A DNA stretch of 64,000 bases, taken from Eikenella corrodens (GTDB taxonomy: Bacteria; Pseudomonadota; Gammaproteobacteria; Burkholderiales; Neisseriaceae). The stretch covers positions 62,001 to 126,000 of the forward strand of contig NZ_CP034670.1 of the NCBI RefSeq assembly GCF_003990355.1, written 5' to 3'. Under the pieces are notes generated by a model. It was not told where the DNA came from, made no database searches, and was given only the letters and a program-made list of their open reading frames with translations. Below, in pieces: positions 1 through 8,900 of the stretch; position 1 is the stretch's first letter; each line of letters opens with the position of its first letter. The translations under genes were made by a program, and so were the position numbers.

Positions 1-1
1 C

Positions 2-523
2 AAAGAGCTCAACATCCAAGCCCGGCACATCGCCGACAACAGCAACGACTACCCCAAGCAAACCATCAGCGCCGACGTGTGGAGGGATGGCTACCAAATC
101 GTGAACACCGCCCGCGCCCTCGCCGAATGGCTCGAGCAGCAAAGGCTCTACGAGCTTTTGCCGCCAGCCGTTGAATGCTGGGGTACCGCCGCCTTCGCCG
201 TGGTTTCCCACTATCGTGCCGAAATCGGCCCCTTCATGCACGCCGCGATGCGCTTGCAAAAACGGCGCGGCAACAGCCAAGCCGTACAGGAAATGTGCCG
301 CGCCATACTGGGCGACTTCACCCTCCTGCTGGAAGATGCCGAAGACCTGCTCGCCGACGGCTGCACCGACCCGGCCGATTATCAGGAATACAGCGAACTG
401 GCCGCCATCTCCTACCTCGACCTCGCCGCCCGCCACCTCGCCGAACACGGCGACAGCGAAGCCCAAGCCATCCGCCAACGCCTCAAACGCCTGCCGCAAT
501 ATTGGGCAACCCTGAAACTGTAG
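2..523 (+). CDS. 3' part of an unrecognised protein
   Basis: The frame is open from the left edge of the window to the stop at 521-523, so the true start lies outside. About 173 residues are visible. The segment is rich in Ala, Leu and Glu and looks fully helical, with no signal peptide or membrane segment. I recognise no domain or catalytic motif and assign no function. The GC-rich third codon positions match the neighbouring core genes, so this is likely a real gene rather than a chance frame. An uptake-sequence word follows the stop within 15 bases. Confidence 0.6.
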   Translation, partial: KELNIQARHIADNSNDYPKQTISADVWRDGYQIVNTARALAEWLEQQRLYELLPPAVECWGTAAFAVVSHYRAEIGPFMHAAMRLQKRRGNSQAVQEMCRAILGDFTLLLEDAEDLLADGCTDPADYQEYSELAAISYLDLAARHLAEHGDSEAQAIRQRLKRLPQYWATLKL

Positions 524-676
524 TTTCACGTTTAAAGGCTACCTGAAAATGTAGGGCGGCATTGCAGGGCAGCATTGCCGGCTTTTTCAGGTAGCCTTAT
601 TCCTTTGGCATTGCCCATAAGGAAACCGTCATCCCCAAGCCGGTATACGTTAACGGCACGGATTGGGCATCAAAAC

Positions 677-716
677 AGGCTACCTGAAACCATTTGGCGT
701 TTTCAGGTAGCCTTTG
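677..716. terminator. DUS-pair hairpin
   Basis: AGGCTACCTGAAA at 677-689 and its reverse complement at 701-713 form a 13-bp stem with an 11-base loop, followed by a T-rich stretch. It is a probable terminator for plus-strand transcription from the gene ending at 523. Confidence 0.5.
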
Positions 717-732
717 CTTTGGTCGGCTATTC

Positions 733-835
733 TATAGTGAATTAACAAAAACCAGTACAGCGTTGGCTCGCCTTGCCGTAACGTGTGTACTGTCTGCGGC
801 TCGCCGCCTTGTCCTGATTTTTGTTAATCCACTAT
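733..835. mobile_element. Correia-like element (CREE), short form
   Basis: This is a roughly 103-bp palindromic element starting TATAGTGAATTAACAAAAA and ending with the complement of that arm. It contains the words CAGTACAGCGTTG and GCCGCCTTGTCCTGATTTT. Ends, length and internal words match the internally deleted form of the neisserial CREE, a non-autonomous MITE inserted at TA. Such elements can supply promoters or RNA processing sites in Neisseria; no such role is shown here. Confidence 0.85.
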
Positions 836-874
836 CCCCAAGCCGGTATACGTTAACGGCGCGGATTGGGCAGC

Positions 875-908
875 AAAAAAGGCTACCTGAAATTTCAGGT
901 AGCCTTTG
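875..908. terminator. DUS-pair terminator of the tannase-family gene
   Basis: Two uptake words form a perfect inverted repeat with almost no spacer and A/T runs on both sides, directly downstream of the minus-strand gene ending at 919. Confidence 0.65.
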
Positions 909-918
909 CTCATGCCCA

Positions 919-2505
919 TTAGCGGCACACAAAGCTTTCCGCTTTGCCTTCATCGCCGCCGATATAGGTGGCGACTTTCGGATAGGCGCAAATCGGCATT
1001 TGTTTATTCGGGAAGGATTTCCCTTGTGCAATCATGCGCTCGGGCGCTTGGTTTTTGCCGTGCCAGTTTTCCAAAAGCGTGAGCGGGTCGAAGTCGTCGA
1101 AGGCTTGGCCGCCGCCGCAGTGGTTCATGCTGGGCACCATAAACAGGCGGCTGAAGCTTTGGGCGTTTAGCGTGTCGGCATTCATTTGGCGGAACCATGC
1201 CACCTGGTCTTTGGCGGAGAACACGGGGTCGGACACGCCGGTGAGCACAATCAGTTTGCCGCCGCGTGCGCGGAAGCTGCTCAAATCGGTGGACACCGCA
1301 TCGTTAATCGCGCCGGTTTGGTAGGTTTTGGGCGTGTCGCGGTCGAAATCAAATTTGTTCAAATCAAAGTTCGGCACGGCGGGGGTCATGAAATACCAAG
1401 TGAGCGAGCCTGCGCCAAGCGTTACGCCGCGCGAATCGGGCTTAGCCGTTTGCGAACTGCCAAGCTTCCATGCGCGCCAGTCGGGCTGGTTCAGGCCGGT
1501 GTCGTAATACCAGCCGCTGTAAATCGGGTTGCCGCGTGAGTCGCGCGCGCCGTCCATCACGGCTTTGAGGGCGGCGGTTTTGGCGGGGGACAGGCCGGCG
1601 TGTTCGGCTTTGAAATCGCAGCTTTCCCAAGCGTTAATCACGCCGTCTTTCAGGCCGTCGCGCGCGTCGCAACGGTTTTTCACCGCTTCGCTCACTTTGT
1701 CCAAATCGGCTTGGGTCAGGGCGTTGGCCAGGATTTTGTTGCCTTGTGCGTCTTTGGGGGCGATTTTCATGAACTGCTGGTAATCCCACTGTTGGGCAAC
1801 GGCGGCACGGGAGAGGCGGAAGCCGGGGTTGGCGGCAATCACGCCGTCAAATTCCAGCGGATAACGCTGGGCGGCCATCATTGCTTCGCGTCCGCCGTTG
1901 GAGCAGCCCATGAAATAGCTGTGCTGCGGTACGGCGGCATACATTTTCTGAATCAACTGCTTGGCAACTGTCGTAACTTTGCCGGTGGACTGGTAGGCAA
2001 AATCCAACCGCGCCTGCTGGTCTGCACCGAAGTCAGGTGTAGGCGTGGGGTGGCCGCCGTCCATAGAAACTACGGCATAACCGCGCATCAGCGCAGGCGT
2101 CGCGGTGGAGGTGCGCACGGGAATGCTGCCGACGGCAGGGGCGACAAAACCGTCCACCCCGCCACCGCCTTGGAACAGGAAGCTGCCGTTCCAGTTTTCA
2201 GGCAGCCTGAGTTGGAATTTCGTGCCGTAGTATTTACCATCCGCACCTGTGCGCGCACCGATTTCGCCTTCAATCACGCAATGAGGTTTCGCCTGCAAGA
2301 TATTGGTTGAACCGCCGGTGAAGGATGCCATTCTGTCGGCACTGATTTCGCCGTTCGACCATTCGGCTTTGGTGATGGAGGTGTCGGCAATTTGACTGTT
2401 TTTCAGCGCGAGGCACTGCTGCTGCACATTGGGCACAGGTGCGGCGTGAACGGTGGAAATACCGGCCAACAGCAACAGCGCGGCGATGGGAGAGAGTTTG
2501 TTCAT
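919..2505 (-). CDS. Tannase/feruloyl esterase family hydrolase
   Basis: A 528-residue secreted esterase of the tannase family, which hydrolyses ester bonds of plant phenolics such as galloyl or feruloyl esters. A signal peptide covers residues 1-21 (KLSPIAALLLLAGISTVHAA). The nucleophile motif GCSNGG places the catalytic Ser at residue 202, next to Cys201. A later VSDPVFS probably carries the Asp, and MNHCGGG the His with its partner Cys, so the Cys-Ser/His-Cys layout of the family is complete. The length is normal. It is preceded on the same strand by a LysR gene with a gap of about 100 bp and followed by a DUS hairpin. The true substrate is unknown. Export to the periplasm or beyond is inferred from the leader. 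Confidence 0.85.
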   Translation of the reverse strand: MNKLSPIAALLLLAGISTVHAAPVPNVQQQCLALKNSQIADTSITKAEWSNGEISADRMASFTGGSTNILQAKPHCVIEGEIGARTGADGKYYGTKFQLRLPENWNGSFLFQGGGGVDGFVAPAVGSIPVRTSTATPALMRGYAVVSMDGGHPTPTPDFGADQQARLDFAYQSTGKVTTVAKQLIQKMYAAVPQHSYFMGCSNGGREAMMAAQRYPLEFDGVIAANPGFRLSRAAVAQQWDYQQFMKIAPKDAQGNKILANALTQADLDKVSEAVKNRCDARDGLKDGVINAWESCDFKAEHAGLSPAKTAALKAVMDGARDSRGNPIYSGWYYDTGLNQPDWRAWKLGSSQTAKPDSRGVTLGAGSLTWYFMTPAVPNFDLNKFDFDRDTPKTYQTGAINDAVSTDLSSFRARGGKLIVLTGVSDPVFSAKDQVAWFRQMNADTLNAQSFSRLFMVPSMNHCGGGQAFDDFDPLTLLENWHGKNQAPERMIAQGKSFPNKQMPICAYPKVATYIGGDEGKAESFVCR

Positions 2506-2577
2506 AGTGAAGCTCCGTTTGGCGGGTTGGAGGAATGGGATTATAGGCTTGCTTTTAATATAGATGGCAGAGCTGGG

Positions 2578-2618
2578 GGCTACCTGAAAGCAGCCCGTTC
2601 TTCAATTTTCAGGTAGCC
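2578..2618. terminator. DUS-pair hairpin ending the LysR gene
   Basis: Inverted uptake words at 2578-2589 and 2607-2618. The LysR stop codon is read from the inner word (GCT ACC TGA), so the coding end and the hairpin overlap. Confidence 0.55.
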
Positions 2619-3502
2619 TGTTCGCTCGCGGCCTTCTCCACCATAAAGTCGATAAAACTGTGCACCTTCGCACTTAAGAGTTTGCGCTGGGTGTAAACGG
2701 CGTAGAAGGGCACGGGCGCGGTGCGGTAGTCGGGCAGCAGGCGGCGCAGGCGGCCGGTTTGCAGGTCGGCGCGCAGCAGCCATTCGGGCAGGTAGCCGAT
2801 ACCGGCACCGGCGCACACCAGCTGGTAGAGCATTTGGGTGTTGTTGCTGTGTATGGCGGCTTGCAGGTGAACGGCGTGGCTTTCCCCACGGCCTTGCAGG
2901 GTGAGGCCGGATACGTCGGTGTAGCTGGGCAGGATGGCTTGGTGCTGCGCCAAATCCTGCGGGGCGGCGGACGTGCCGTGTTCGGCCAAATAGGCGGGTG
3001 CGGCCACCAAATGGAAGTCGATTTCGGCCAGGGCGCGGGCAATCAGGTTTTCGGCCGGCTGCTTGGAGAGGCGCAGCGCCACGTCTTCGCCGTCGCCGTC
3101 TAAATTCACGCTGTGGTTGGTGAGCGTGAGGTGCAGCGACACGTCGGGGTAGCGGCGGCGGTATTCGGTAATCCAAGCGGCAAATACGGGGTTGGCAAAC
3201 CACACGGGGATGCTCACGCGCAACCGACCCTGCACCCGGGCGGTGCTGCCTGCGGCGCGGGCGGCAGCCTGCTCGAGGATGTCGAGCGCGGAGAGGCAGT
3301 CGCGGTAGTAGGCTTCGCCCTGCTCGGTGAGGCTGAGGCGGCGGTTGTTACGGTAGAGCAGGCGGGCATTCACGCTTTTTTCCAGATGCGCCACGTGTTT
3401 GCTGGCCATGGGCACGGAAATATCCAGCTGCTCTGCGGCGCGGGTAAAGCTGCCGCTATGCACCACTTGGCAGAACACTTTCATGCTTAATAAGGTATCC
3501 AT
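2609..3502 (-). CDS. LysR-family transcriptional regulator
   Basis: A 297-residue LTTR of normal length. The N-terminal winged helix-turn-helix spans about residues 3-62 (FCQVVHSGSFTRAAEQLDIS... LLYRNNRRLSLTEQG), followed by a linker helix and a substrate-binding domain from about residue 92. It is divergent from the DoxX gene at 3621 across a 118-bp gap, the classical arrangement for a LysR protein and its target, and upstream of the esterase on the same strand. Either could be regulated; the inducer is unknown. The last residues (EQAT) and the stop are encoded by an uptake word, so the natural C-terminus may have been trimmed or overwritten. Confidence 0.85.
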   Translation of the reverse strand: MDTLLSMKVFCQVVHSGSFTRAAEQLDISVPMASKHVAHLEKSVNARLLYRNNRRLSLTEQGEAYYRDCLSALDILEQAAARAAGSTARVQGRLRVSIPVWFANPVFAAWITEYRRRYPDVSLHLTLTNHSVNLDGDGEDVALRLSKQPAENLIARALAEIDFHLVAAPAYLAEHGTSAAPQDLAQHQAILPSYTDVSGLTLQGRGESHAVHLQAAIHSNNTQMLYQLVCAGAGIGYLPEWLLRADLQTGRLRRLLPDYRTAPVPFYAVYTQRKLLSAKVHSFIDFMVEKAASEQAT

Positions 3503-3620
3503 GTTTTCTCTTGGGGAAAAACTGTGTTGTTGGATCGGCTATGTTTTCGCCACGGGGAAATGATTATACTGCACAGGTACTTCCAATTTACATTGTTTCA
3601 CGTATCAAGAGGAAAAAATC

Positions 3621-4034
3621 ATGAATACACATTGGGAAAACTGCCGCAGCATGGTGTTGTCTGTATTGCGTATCGCGGCGGGCTATATGTTTATGCTGCA
3701 CGGCTCGGCCAAGCTGCTCGGCCTGCCGCACGTGGAAATGTTTGACGGCTTGCAGCTCTTCTCGCTCTACGGCGTGGCCGGTATGCTGGAGCTGGGCGGC
3801 GGTCTGTTGGTGTTGCTCGGATTGTTTACCCGCCCGGCAGCGTTTATCCTTTCCGGCCAGATGGCGGTGGCTTATTTCATCGGTCACGTTGCCGACGGCG
3901 GCCATGCGCTGATTCCGTTTATGAACGGCGGCGAGGCGGCTGCGCTGTTTAGCTTTGTGTTCCTGTATCTAGCGGCGGCCGGCGGCGGCAAATGGTCGTT
4001 GGATGTGCTGCTGTGCAAGAAGCGGCAGGGATGA
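3621..4034 (+). CDS. DoxX family membrane protein
   Basis: A 137-residue integral membrane protein with four predicted helices. It begins with the DoxX-type N-terminus (SVLRIAAGYMFMLHGSAKL), then GMLELGGGLLVLLGLFTRPAAFILSGQMAVAYF, the family core. Members are linked to quinone or redox-active small-molecule metabolism at the inner membrane, but the reaction here is unknown. Start ATG 3621 is preceded by AAGAGGA. It is divergent from the LysR gene at 3502, which is its likely regulator. The two may respond to an aromatic compound or to oxidative stress, but that is inference only. Confidence 0.85.
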   Translation: MNTHWENCRSMVLSVLRIAAGYMFMLHGSAKLLGLPHVEMFDGLQLFSLYGVAGMLELGGGLLVLLGLFTRPAAFILSGQMAVAYFIGHVADGGHALIPFMNGGEAAALFSFVFLYLAAAGGGKWSLDVLLCKKRQG

Positions 4035-4056
4035 TTTTGAGCTTTGCAGAAACATG

Positions 4057-4094
4057 TTTCAGGTAGCCTTAACGCTCAGGCAGGCTACCTGAAA
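4057..4094. terminator. DUS-pair hairpin after doxX-like gene
   Basis: TTTCAGGTAGCCT at 4057-4069 and AGGCTACCTGAAA at 4082-4094 pair with a 12-base loop just after the stop at 4034. Confidence 0.5.
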
Positions 4095-4237
4095 AAAGGA
4101 GCCTGGTTTGCCCTGGCTCCTTTTTGTTTGTCATATTTAAAGATGCGGCACTTTGCCGCTGAAGGTATCCCGCATCGTTAAGGCAACCCTATCCGCCTCC
4201 CGAAACGCAGTTTTCTGTTCAGCGCGGCATACCCTGC

Positions 4238-4570
4238 CTACGACTTAATCAGCCGCCGCAGCGAATCGTGGCTGTGCTTAATATCGGCAATCAGGCGGTC
4301 GTATTGGCGCATGCGCAGCATGGAGCGGGCGATCAGATACACGCCGAACACCGCCAGACCCAAATTGATGCCCACCACCAACATGAGCAACGGCCACACT
4401 TCCACCACGTTATACCACTTGGAAGTGGCAATCAGCGCACTGAAAATGGAAAGCGGCAGCGCCAGCACGGCAATGCCCGTGCGCATCACCGAAAGCGCGG
4501 TGCGCTTTTCCGAGAGCAGCAGCTGCACTTGGTTGATGCTGAGGATGTCGTTTTGTTGTTCGGAAGGCAT
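4238..4570 (-). CDS. DUF202-like small membrane protein
   Basis: A 110-residue protein with a hydrophilic N-terminus (EQQNDILSINQVQLLLSEKR), then two hydrophobic helices at about residues 27-48 and 57-82, and a basic amphipathic tail. The segment SEKRTALSVMRTGIAVLALPLSIFSALIA resembles the ERT-containing start of the DUF202/YidH family. No enzymatic role is known for that family. It stands alone between a DUS-rich gap and the DoxX gene, facing it tail to tail. Confidence 0.65.
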   Translation of the reverse strand: MPSEQQNDILSINQVQLLLSEKRTALSVMRTGIAVLALPLSIFSALIATSKWYNVVEVWPLLMLVVGINLGLAVFGVYLIARSMLRMRQYDRLIADIKHSHDSLRRLIKS

Positions 4571-4757
4571 ATTGGCTCTCGGGTGTGGATTCGGGTAAAG
4601 GCTACCTGAAAATCATGCCTGAACACAATCAAAGTATGGTTTGGCAGCATTCGCCCCGCTTATTTTCAGGTAGCCTCTCGGCATCCGCATACAAACCTCC
4701 GGATTGCCGTCTGCCCTCGCACGGGAAAGAGGAACAGGCTTCGGCTTCTCCGTTTTT

Positions 4758-4861
4758 TATAGTGAATTAACAAAAATCAGGACAAGGCAGCGAGCCGCAG
4801 ACAGTACAGATAGTACGGCAAGGCGAGTCAACGCTGTACTGGTTTTTGTTAATTCACTATA
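4758..4861. mobile_element. Correia-like element (CREE), short form
   Basis: A full 104-bp copy with intact TATA ends, lying 14 bp beyond the 3' end of metR. The rest of the gap 4571-4875 holds two uptake words and no gene. Confidence 0.85.
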
Positions 4862-4875
4862 CAACGCCCGTGCCG

Positions 4876-5799
4876 CTATTCCAGCACACTCAGCCCAGGC
4901 AGGTCGGCAAAGCCGCGTTCGCGGATGATTTGGCAGAAGTTGTCGAGGTAGCGTTTATGCGCGTCGTCGCTGCGCATGCCGGCATAGAGTTCGCTGGTGA
5001 GCGGGGGGCTGCCGATGGTGCGGGCGACGATGTAGCCTTTTTCCAGATAGGGCATCACCGTCCAATACGGTAGGGCGGCGATGCCGCGCCGGCTGGCCAC
5101 CAGTTGGATGATGGCGATGGTGAGCTCGCTGTGCCGGCGCGGCGGGTTGATGCCGGCGGGCAGCAGGATTTTGCGCAGCAAATCAAGCATATCGTCGGGC
5201 ACGGGATAGGTAATCAGGGTTTCGGCGGCGAAATCCTGCGCCTGCCACACGGGTTTGGCCGCCAGAGGATGATCTTGGGCGCAGATGCCCACCATCTCGT
5301 AGGCAAACAGCGGCTGGTAGCGGATGCCCGCCTGCGGCACGGCTTCGGACACGATGGCCAAATCGGCGCGGTGTTGCAGCAATAACCCCACCGGATCGGC
5401 CTGGAAGCCGGACACGATATCGAGCTCCACCTTCGGCCACAGCGGGCGGAAGTCGCCCATGGCGGGCATGAGCCAGTCGAAACAGGTGTGGCACTCCACT
5501 GCCAGCCGCAATTCGCCCGCGCCGCCGCCGGCAATCTGCGCCAGGTCGCGCTCGGCGGCAGCCAGGTGCGGCATCACTTCGCGCGCCAGCTGCAACAGCC
5601 GCTCGCCGGCGGGCGTGAAACGCAGGGGGGTGGTTTTGCGCTCGAACAGCGGCGTGCCGAAGTGGTTTTCCAAGGCGCGGATTTGGTGCGACAGGGCGGA
5701 TTGGGTGAGGAACACGCGCTTGGCGGCCAGGGACACGCTGCCGGTTTCGGCCAGGGCGAGCAGGGTTTTGAGGTGGCGCAGTTCGATGATGGATTCCAT
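4876..5799 (-). CDS. metR: LysR-type regulator of methionine biosynthesis, MetR
   Basis: A 307-residue LysR protein recognised as MetR by its conserved segments: ELRHLKTLLALAETGS followed by FLTQSALSHQIRALE in the DNA-binding domain (residues 6-45), and ECHTCFDWLMPAM at the start of the effector domain, a MetR hallmark. The family activates metE/metH/metF-type genes with homocysteine as co-inducer. No methionine gene adjoins it here, so its targets lie elsewhere. The ATG at 5799 is followed immediately upstream by an uptake word, which leaves little room for its own promoter. Confidence 0.9.
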   Translation of the reverse strand: MESIIELRHLKTLLALAETGSVSLAAKRVFLTQSALSHQIRALENHFGTPLFERKTTPLRFTPAGERLLQLAREVMPHLAAAERDLAQIAGGGAGELRLAVECHTCFDWLMPAMGDFRPLWPKVELDIVSGFQADPVGLLLQHRADLAIVSEAVPQAGIRYQPLFAYEMVGICAQDHPLAAKPVWQAQDFAAETLITYPVPDDMLDLLRKILLPAGINPPRRHSELTIAIIQLVASRRGIAALPYWTVMPYLEKGYIVARTIGSPPLTSELYAGMRSDDAHKRYLDNFCQIIRERGFADLPGLSVLE

Positions 5800-5864
5800 G
5801 TTTCAGGTAGCCTTTGGGATGGGTCGGCAGGGTGCCGACATTTTATTTTGTCTGCCTTATCGGC

Positions 5865-5902
5865 TTTCAGGTAGCCTCTGCCAAGGGTGAGGCTGCCTGA
5901 AA
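5865..5902. terminator. Mixed-dialect DUS hairpin after smc
   Basis: An eikDUS on one arm (5865-5877) and AGGCTGCCTGAA, the Simonsiella-type word, on the other (5890-5901) make a stem with one mismatch just past the smc stop. Confidence 0.4.
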
Positions 5903-5910
5903 ACTTCTTC

Positions 5911-8900
5911 TCAATCCGTTTCCGCCATTTCCAGCGCCTGTTTGATGTCCACCACCACGATGCGGGACACGCCTTTTTCCTGCATGGTAACGCCGATGAG
6001 CTGCTCGGCCATTTCCATGGTGAGGCGGTTGTGGGAAATATACAGGAACTGGGTTTGGACGCTCATTTCTTTCACCAGATTGCAGAAGCGGGCGGTGTTG
6101 GCGTCATCCAGCGGGGCATCCACTTCGTCGAGCAGGCAGAACGGGGCGGGATTGAGGCTGAACAGGGCAAACACGAGGCTCATGGCGGTGAGGGCTTTTT
6201 CGCCGCCGGAGAGCAGGTGGATGGTGCTGTTTTTCTTGCCGGGCGGGCGTGCCATGATGGATACGCCGGCGGTGAGCAAATCGTCGCCCACCATGTGCAG
6301 GCTGGCTTCGCCGCCGCCGAACAGGGTGGGGAAGAAGGTTTGCACTTTTTGGTTCACGGCATCGAAGGTGGCTTGGAAGCGCTGTTTGGTTTCGCCGTCG
6401 ATTTGGGCAATGGCTTCTTCCAGAAGCGCGATGGCGGATTGCAGGTCGGCACGTTGGTTTTGGTAGTAGCCGTCGCGCTCGCGGGCTTCGGCCAATTCGT
6501 CGAGCGCGGCCAGGTTCACCGCGCCGAGGGCTTGGATGCGGCGGGAAATGCTGTCGATTTGCTGCGGCCAGTCGGTTTTCAGGTAGCCTGCCTGCTGTTC
6601 GGCTTCGATCGCAGCGATATCGGCTTGGCGCGCCAATAAGTTATCGTGGAAGCGTTTGGCGTTGAGCAGGGCTTCCTGCTGCTGCAACAGGGCAGTTTGG
6701 GCGGCCTGCTGCCATTGCGGCAACTCGGCGGCCAGCGCCTGCTGGCGGGCGTATTGCTGCCTGCCCTGCTCTTGGGTTTCGGCCAGCTCGGCGGCGGCGG
6801 CTTGGATTTGTTCTTCCAGCGTGAAGGCGGCTTCGGCCAGTTCTTCCAGCTGCAGGCGTTGCTCGTCTTCGCTGTCTTCGGCGTAAGTGAGGGCGAGCTC
6901 GCCCTGGCGTTGCTTCCAATCGGCTTTTTGCTGCACCAGCGTGGCCATGTGGGTGGCGAGGTTTTGCAGCTGCTGGGTTTGGCGGTGGGTTTCGATTTCG
7001 GCGGCGCTGCGGCGGCGGTCGGCTTCAAGCACGGCTTGGCGGGCTTGGCGCAGGGCTTGCTGCGCCTGCTGGCTGTGTTCGGCTTGAGCGCGGCTCTCGG
7101 CTTCCAGTTCGGGCAGGCGCTCTTCGAGGACGGCGGTTTCTTCGGCCAGAATTTCGGCGGCACACGCCAGCTCTTCCGCCTCCTGCGCCAGCTGGGCCTG
7201 CTCTTGGGCGATGTGTTCGCGCCGTTGCCCGGCTTGTGCGGCGCGGGCGGCAAGCGCACCGGCCTGCTGTTGGGCGGCGGCCAGCTCGGCGGCGAGGCGG
7301 CGTTGCTCGGTTTGGGCTTGGCGCAGCTCGGCTTCGGCTTGGGCTTGCTGCTGCGCCAGTTTCTCGGCTTCGGCTCGGGCTACCTGAAACTGCGGCTGCC
7401 ATTCGGCCAAGGCGGCGGTGATTTCGTCGTGACGGGCGCGGTGGCGCATTTGCCGGTTGCCGCCGTCGGCATGATGCAGCAACACGCCCATGCGGTCGAT
7501 ACGGTGGCCTTGCGGGGTGAGCCATTCTTGGCCGGGCTCGAGGCGGCTGCGGTGCGCCAGCGCGTAATCCAAATTAGGGGCGCACAAGATGCCTTCGAGC
7601 CAGTGGGCTAAGGCTACCTGAAAAGGCGGCTCGGCCTGGATTTGGTGAATCAGCGCCTGAGCCGGGCTGGCGGCGCGGTGGGCATGGGCTTCGCGGTCGA
7701 ACCAGGCGGCGGGAGATTCGGGCAACGGCGACGGCGGCTGGAAATCAGCGGGCAGCGCACGGGCGTTGAGCCGCTCGCCCAGCACGGCGGCCAGCGCGCC
7801 CTGCCATGCTTCAGGCACGCGGATGTGCTGCCACAGGGCGGGCGCATCGGCTTGTTTACTGCCCTGCCAGAAGTTGTGGCGGGCGGTGTCGGCCAGCAGG
7901 GCGGCGAGGGTTTTCTGCTCGGCTTCGGCGGCGAGGATGCGGCGTTCGTGTTCCTGTTCGCGTTCGCGGGCGGCGGCGAGGGCGGTTTTCAGGTAGCCTG
8001 TTTGCTCTTCGAGCCGTTGCAGTTGCTTCTCGCCCTGCCGGTATTGGGCGGCGAGGGTGTCGGCCCGGGCTTGGGCGGCGGTGTCCTGCCCGGCATCGCT
8101 TTGCAGGGCGGCGGCTTCCTGCTGCAAACGGGCTTGGCGCTCTTGCAGCCGGCTGATGCTTTGACGGCTGTGTTGCAGCTGCTGTTGCTTCAGGGCGAGC
8201 TCGCGGCGGAGGCGGGCGGCTTCGTCGTGCCGGCTTTGCTGCTGTTCGGCGGTCTGCTGTTGGGCGGCTTCGAGCTCGGGCAGTTGCTCTTCGAGGGCGG
8301 CGGCTTCGGCGGTCAGCAGTTCGAGCTGCATCTGCTGCTGTTCGGCGGACTGTTCGGCTGCGGCGTGCTGCTGTTGCAGCTCGGCGTGTTCGCTGTCGAT
8401 TTTCTGGAGGGCGGCTTGGGCGGCAGCCTGTTCGCGTTCGAGCCGCTGGCGCTGGCTCTGCCGAGAGCGGATTTGCTCTTCAAGGCGGGCGGTTTGCTCG
8501 CGCAGCAGGGCGTGCTGCTGGTTGAGCCGATATTGCTCGGCCTGCTGGTGCTGCTCGGTTTGGCGCAACACTTGCACGGCATCGTTCATGGCCTGGTTTT
8601 GCCGGGCGAGTTCGTCTTGCCGCTCGCGGGCGCGTTCGTGTTCGGCGGCGGCGCGGTCGGCGGCGGCGAGGGTGTGCCGCCATTGGGCGAAGTCGTGGCA
8701 GTTTTGCGCCTGGTTGAGCTCGGCAGTGAGGCTGCGGTAGCGTTCGGCAGCAGCGGCCTGGCGCTGGAGTTTTTCCACTTGGCGGCCGAGTTCGGACTGC
8801 AAGTCGCCGAGGCGTTGGAGGTGTTCGCGGGTGTCGCGCAGGCGGTTTTCGGTTTCGCGGCGGCGTTCTTTATATTTGGATACGCCAGCGGCTTCTTCGA

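Larger units (their letters stand above)
631..892. repeat. Direct repeat of about 57 bp on both sides of a CREE
   Basis: Bases 631-689 and 834-892 are nearly identical (ATCCCCAAGCCGGTATACG, then TTAACGGC, CGGATTGGGCA and an uptake word). The second copy begins exactly where the Correia-like element at 733-835 ends. The gap between the stop at 523 and the esterase at 919 holds nothing else but uptake words. Confidence 0.7.

Noticed and set aside
521..3610. parS-like GTTTCACGT half sites at about 523 and 3595
   Set aside because: Only one half of the TGTTTCACGTGAAACA palindrome is present in each, so they are not credible parS sites.
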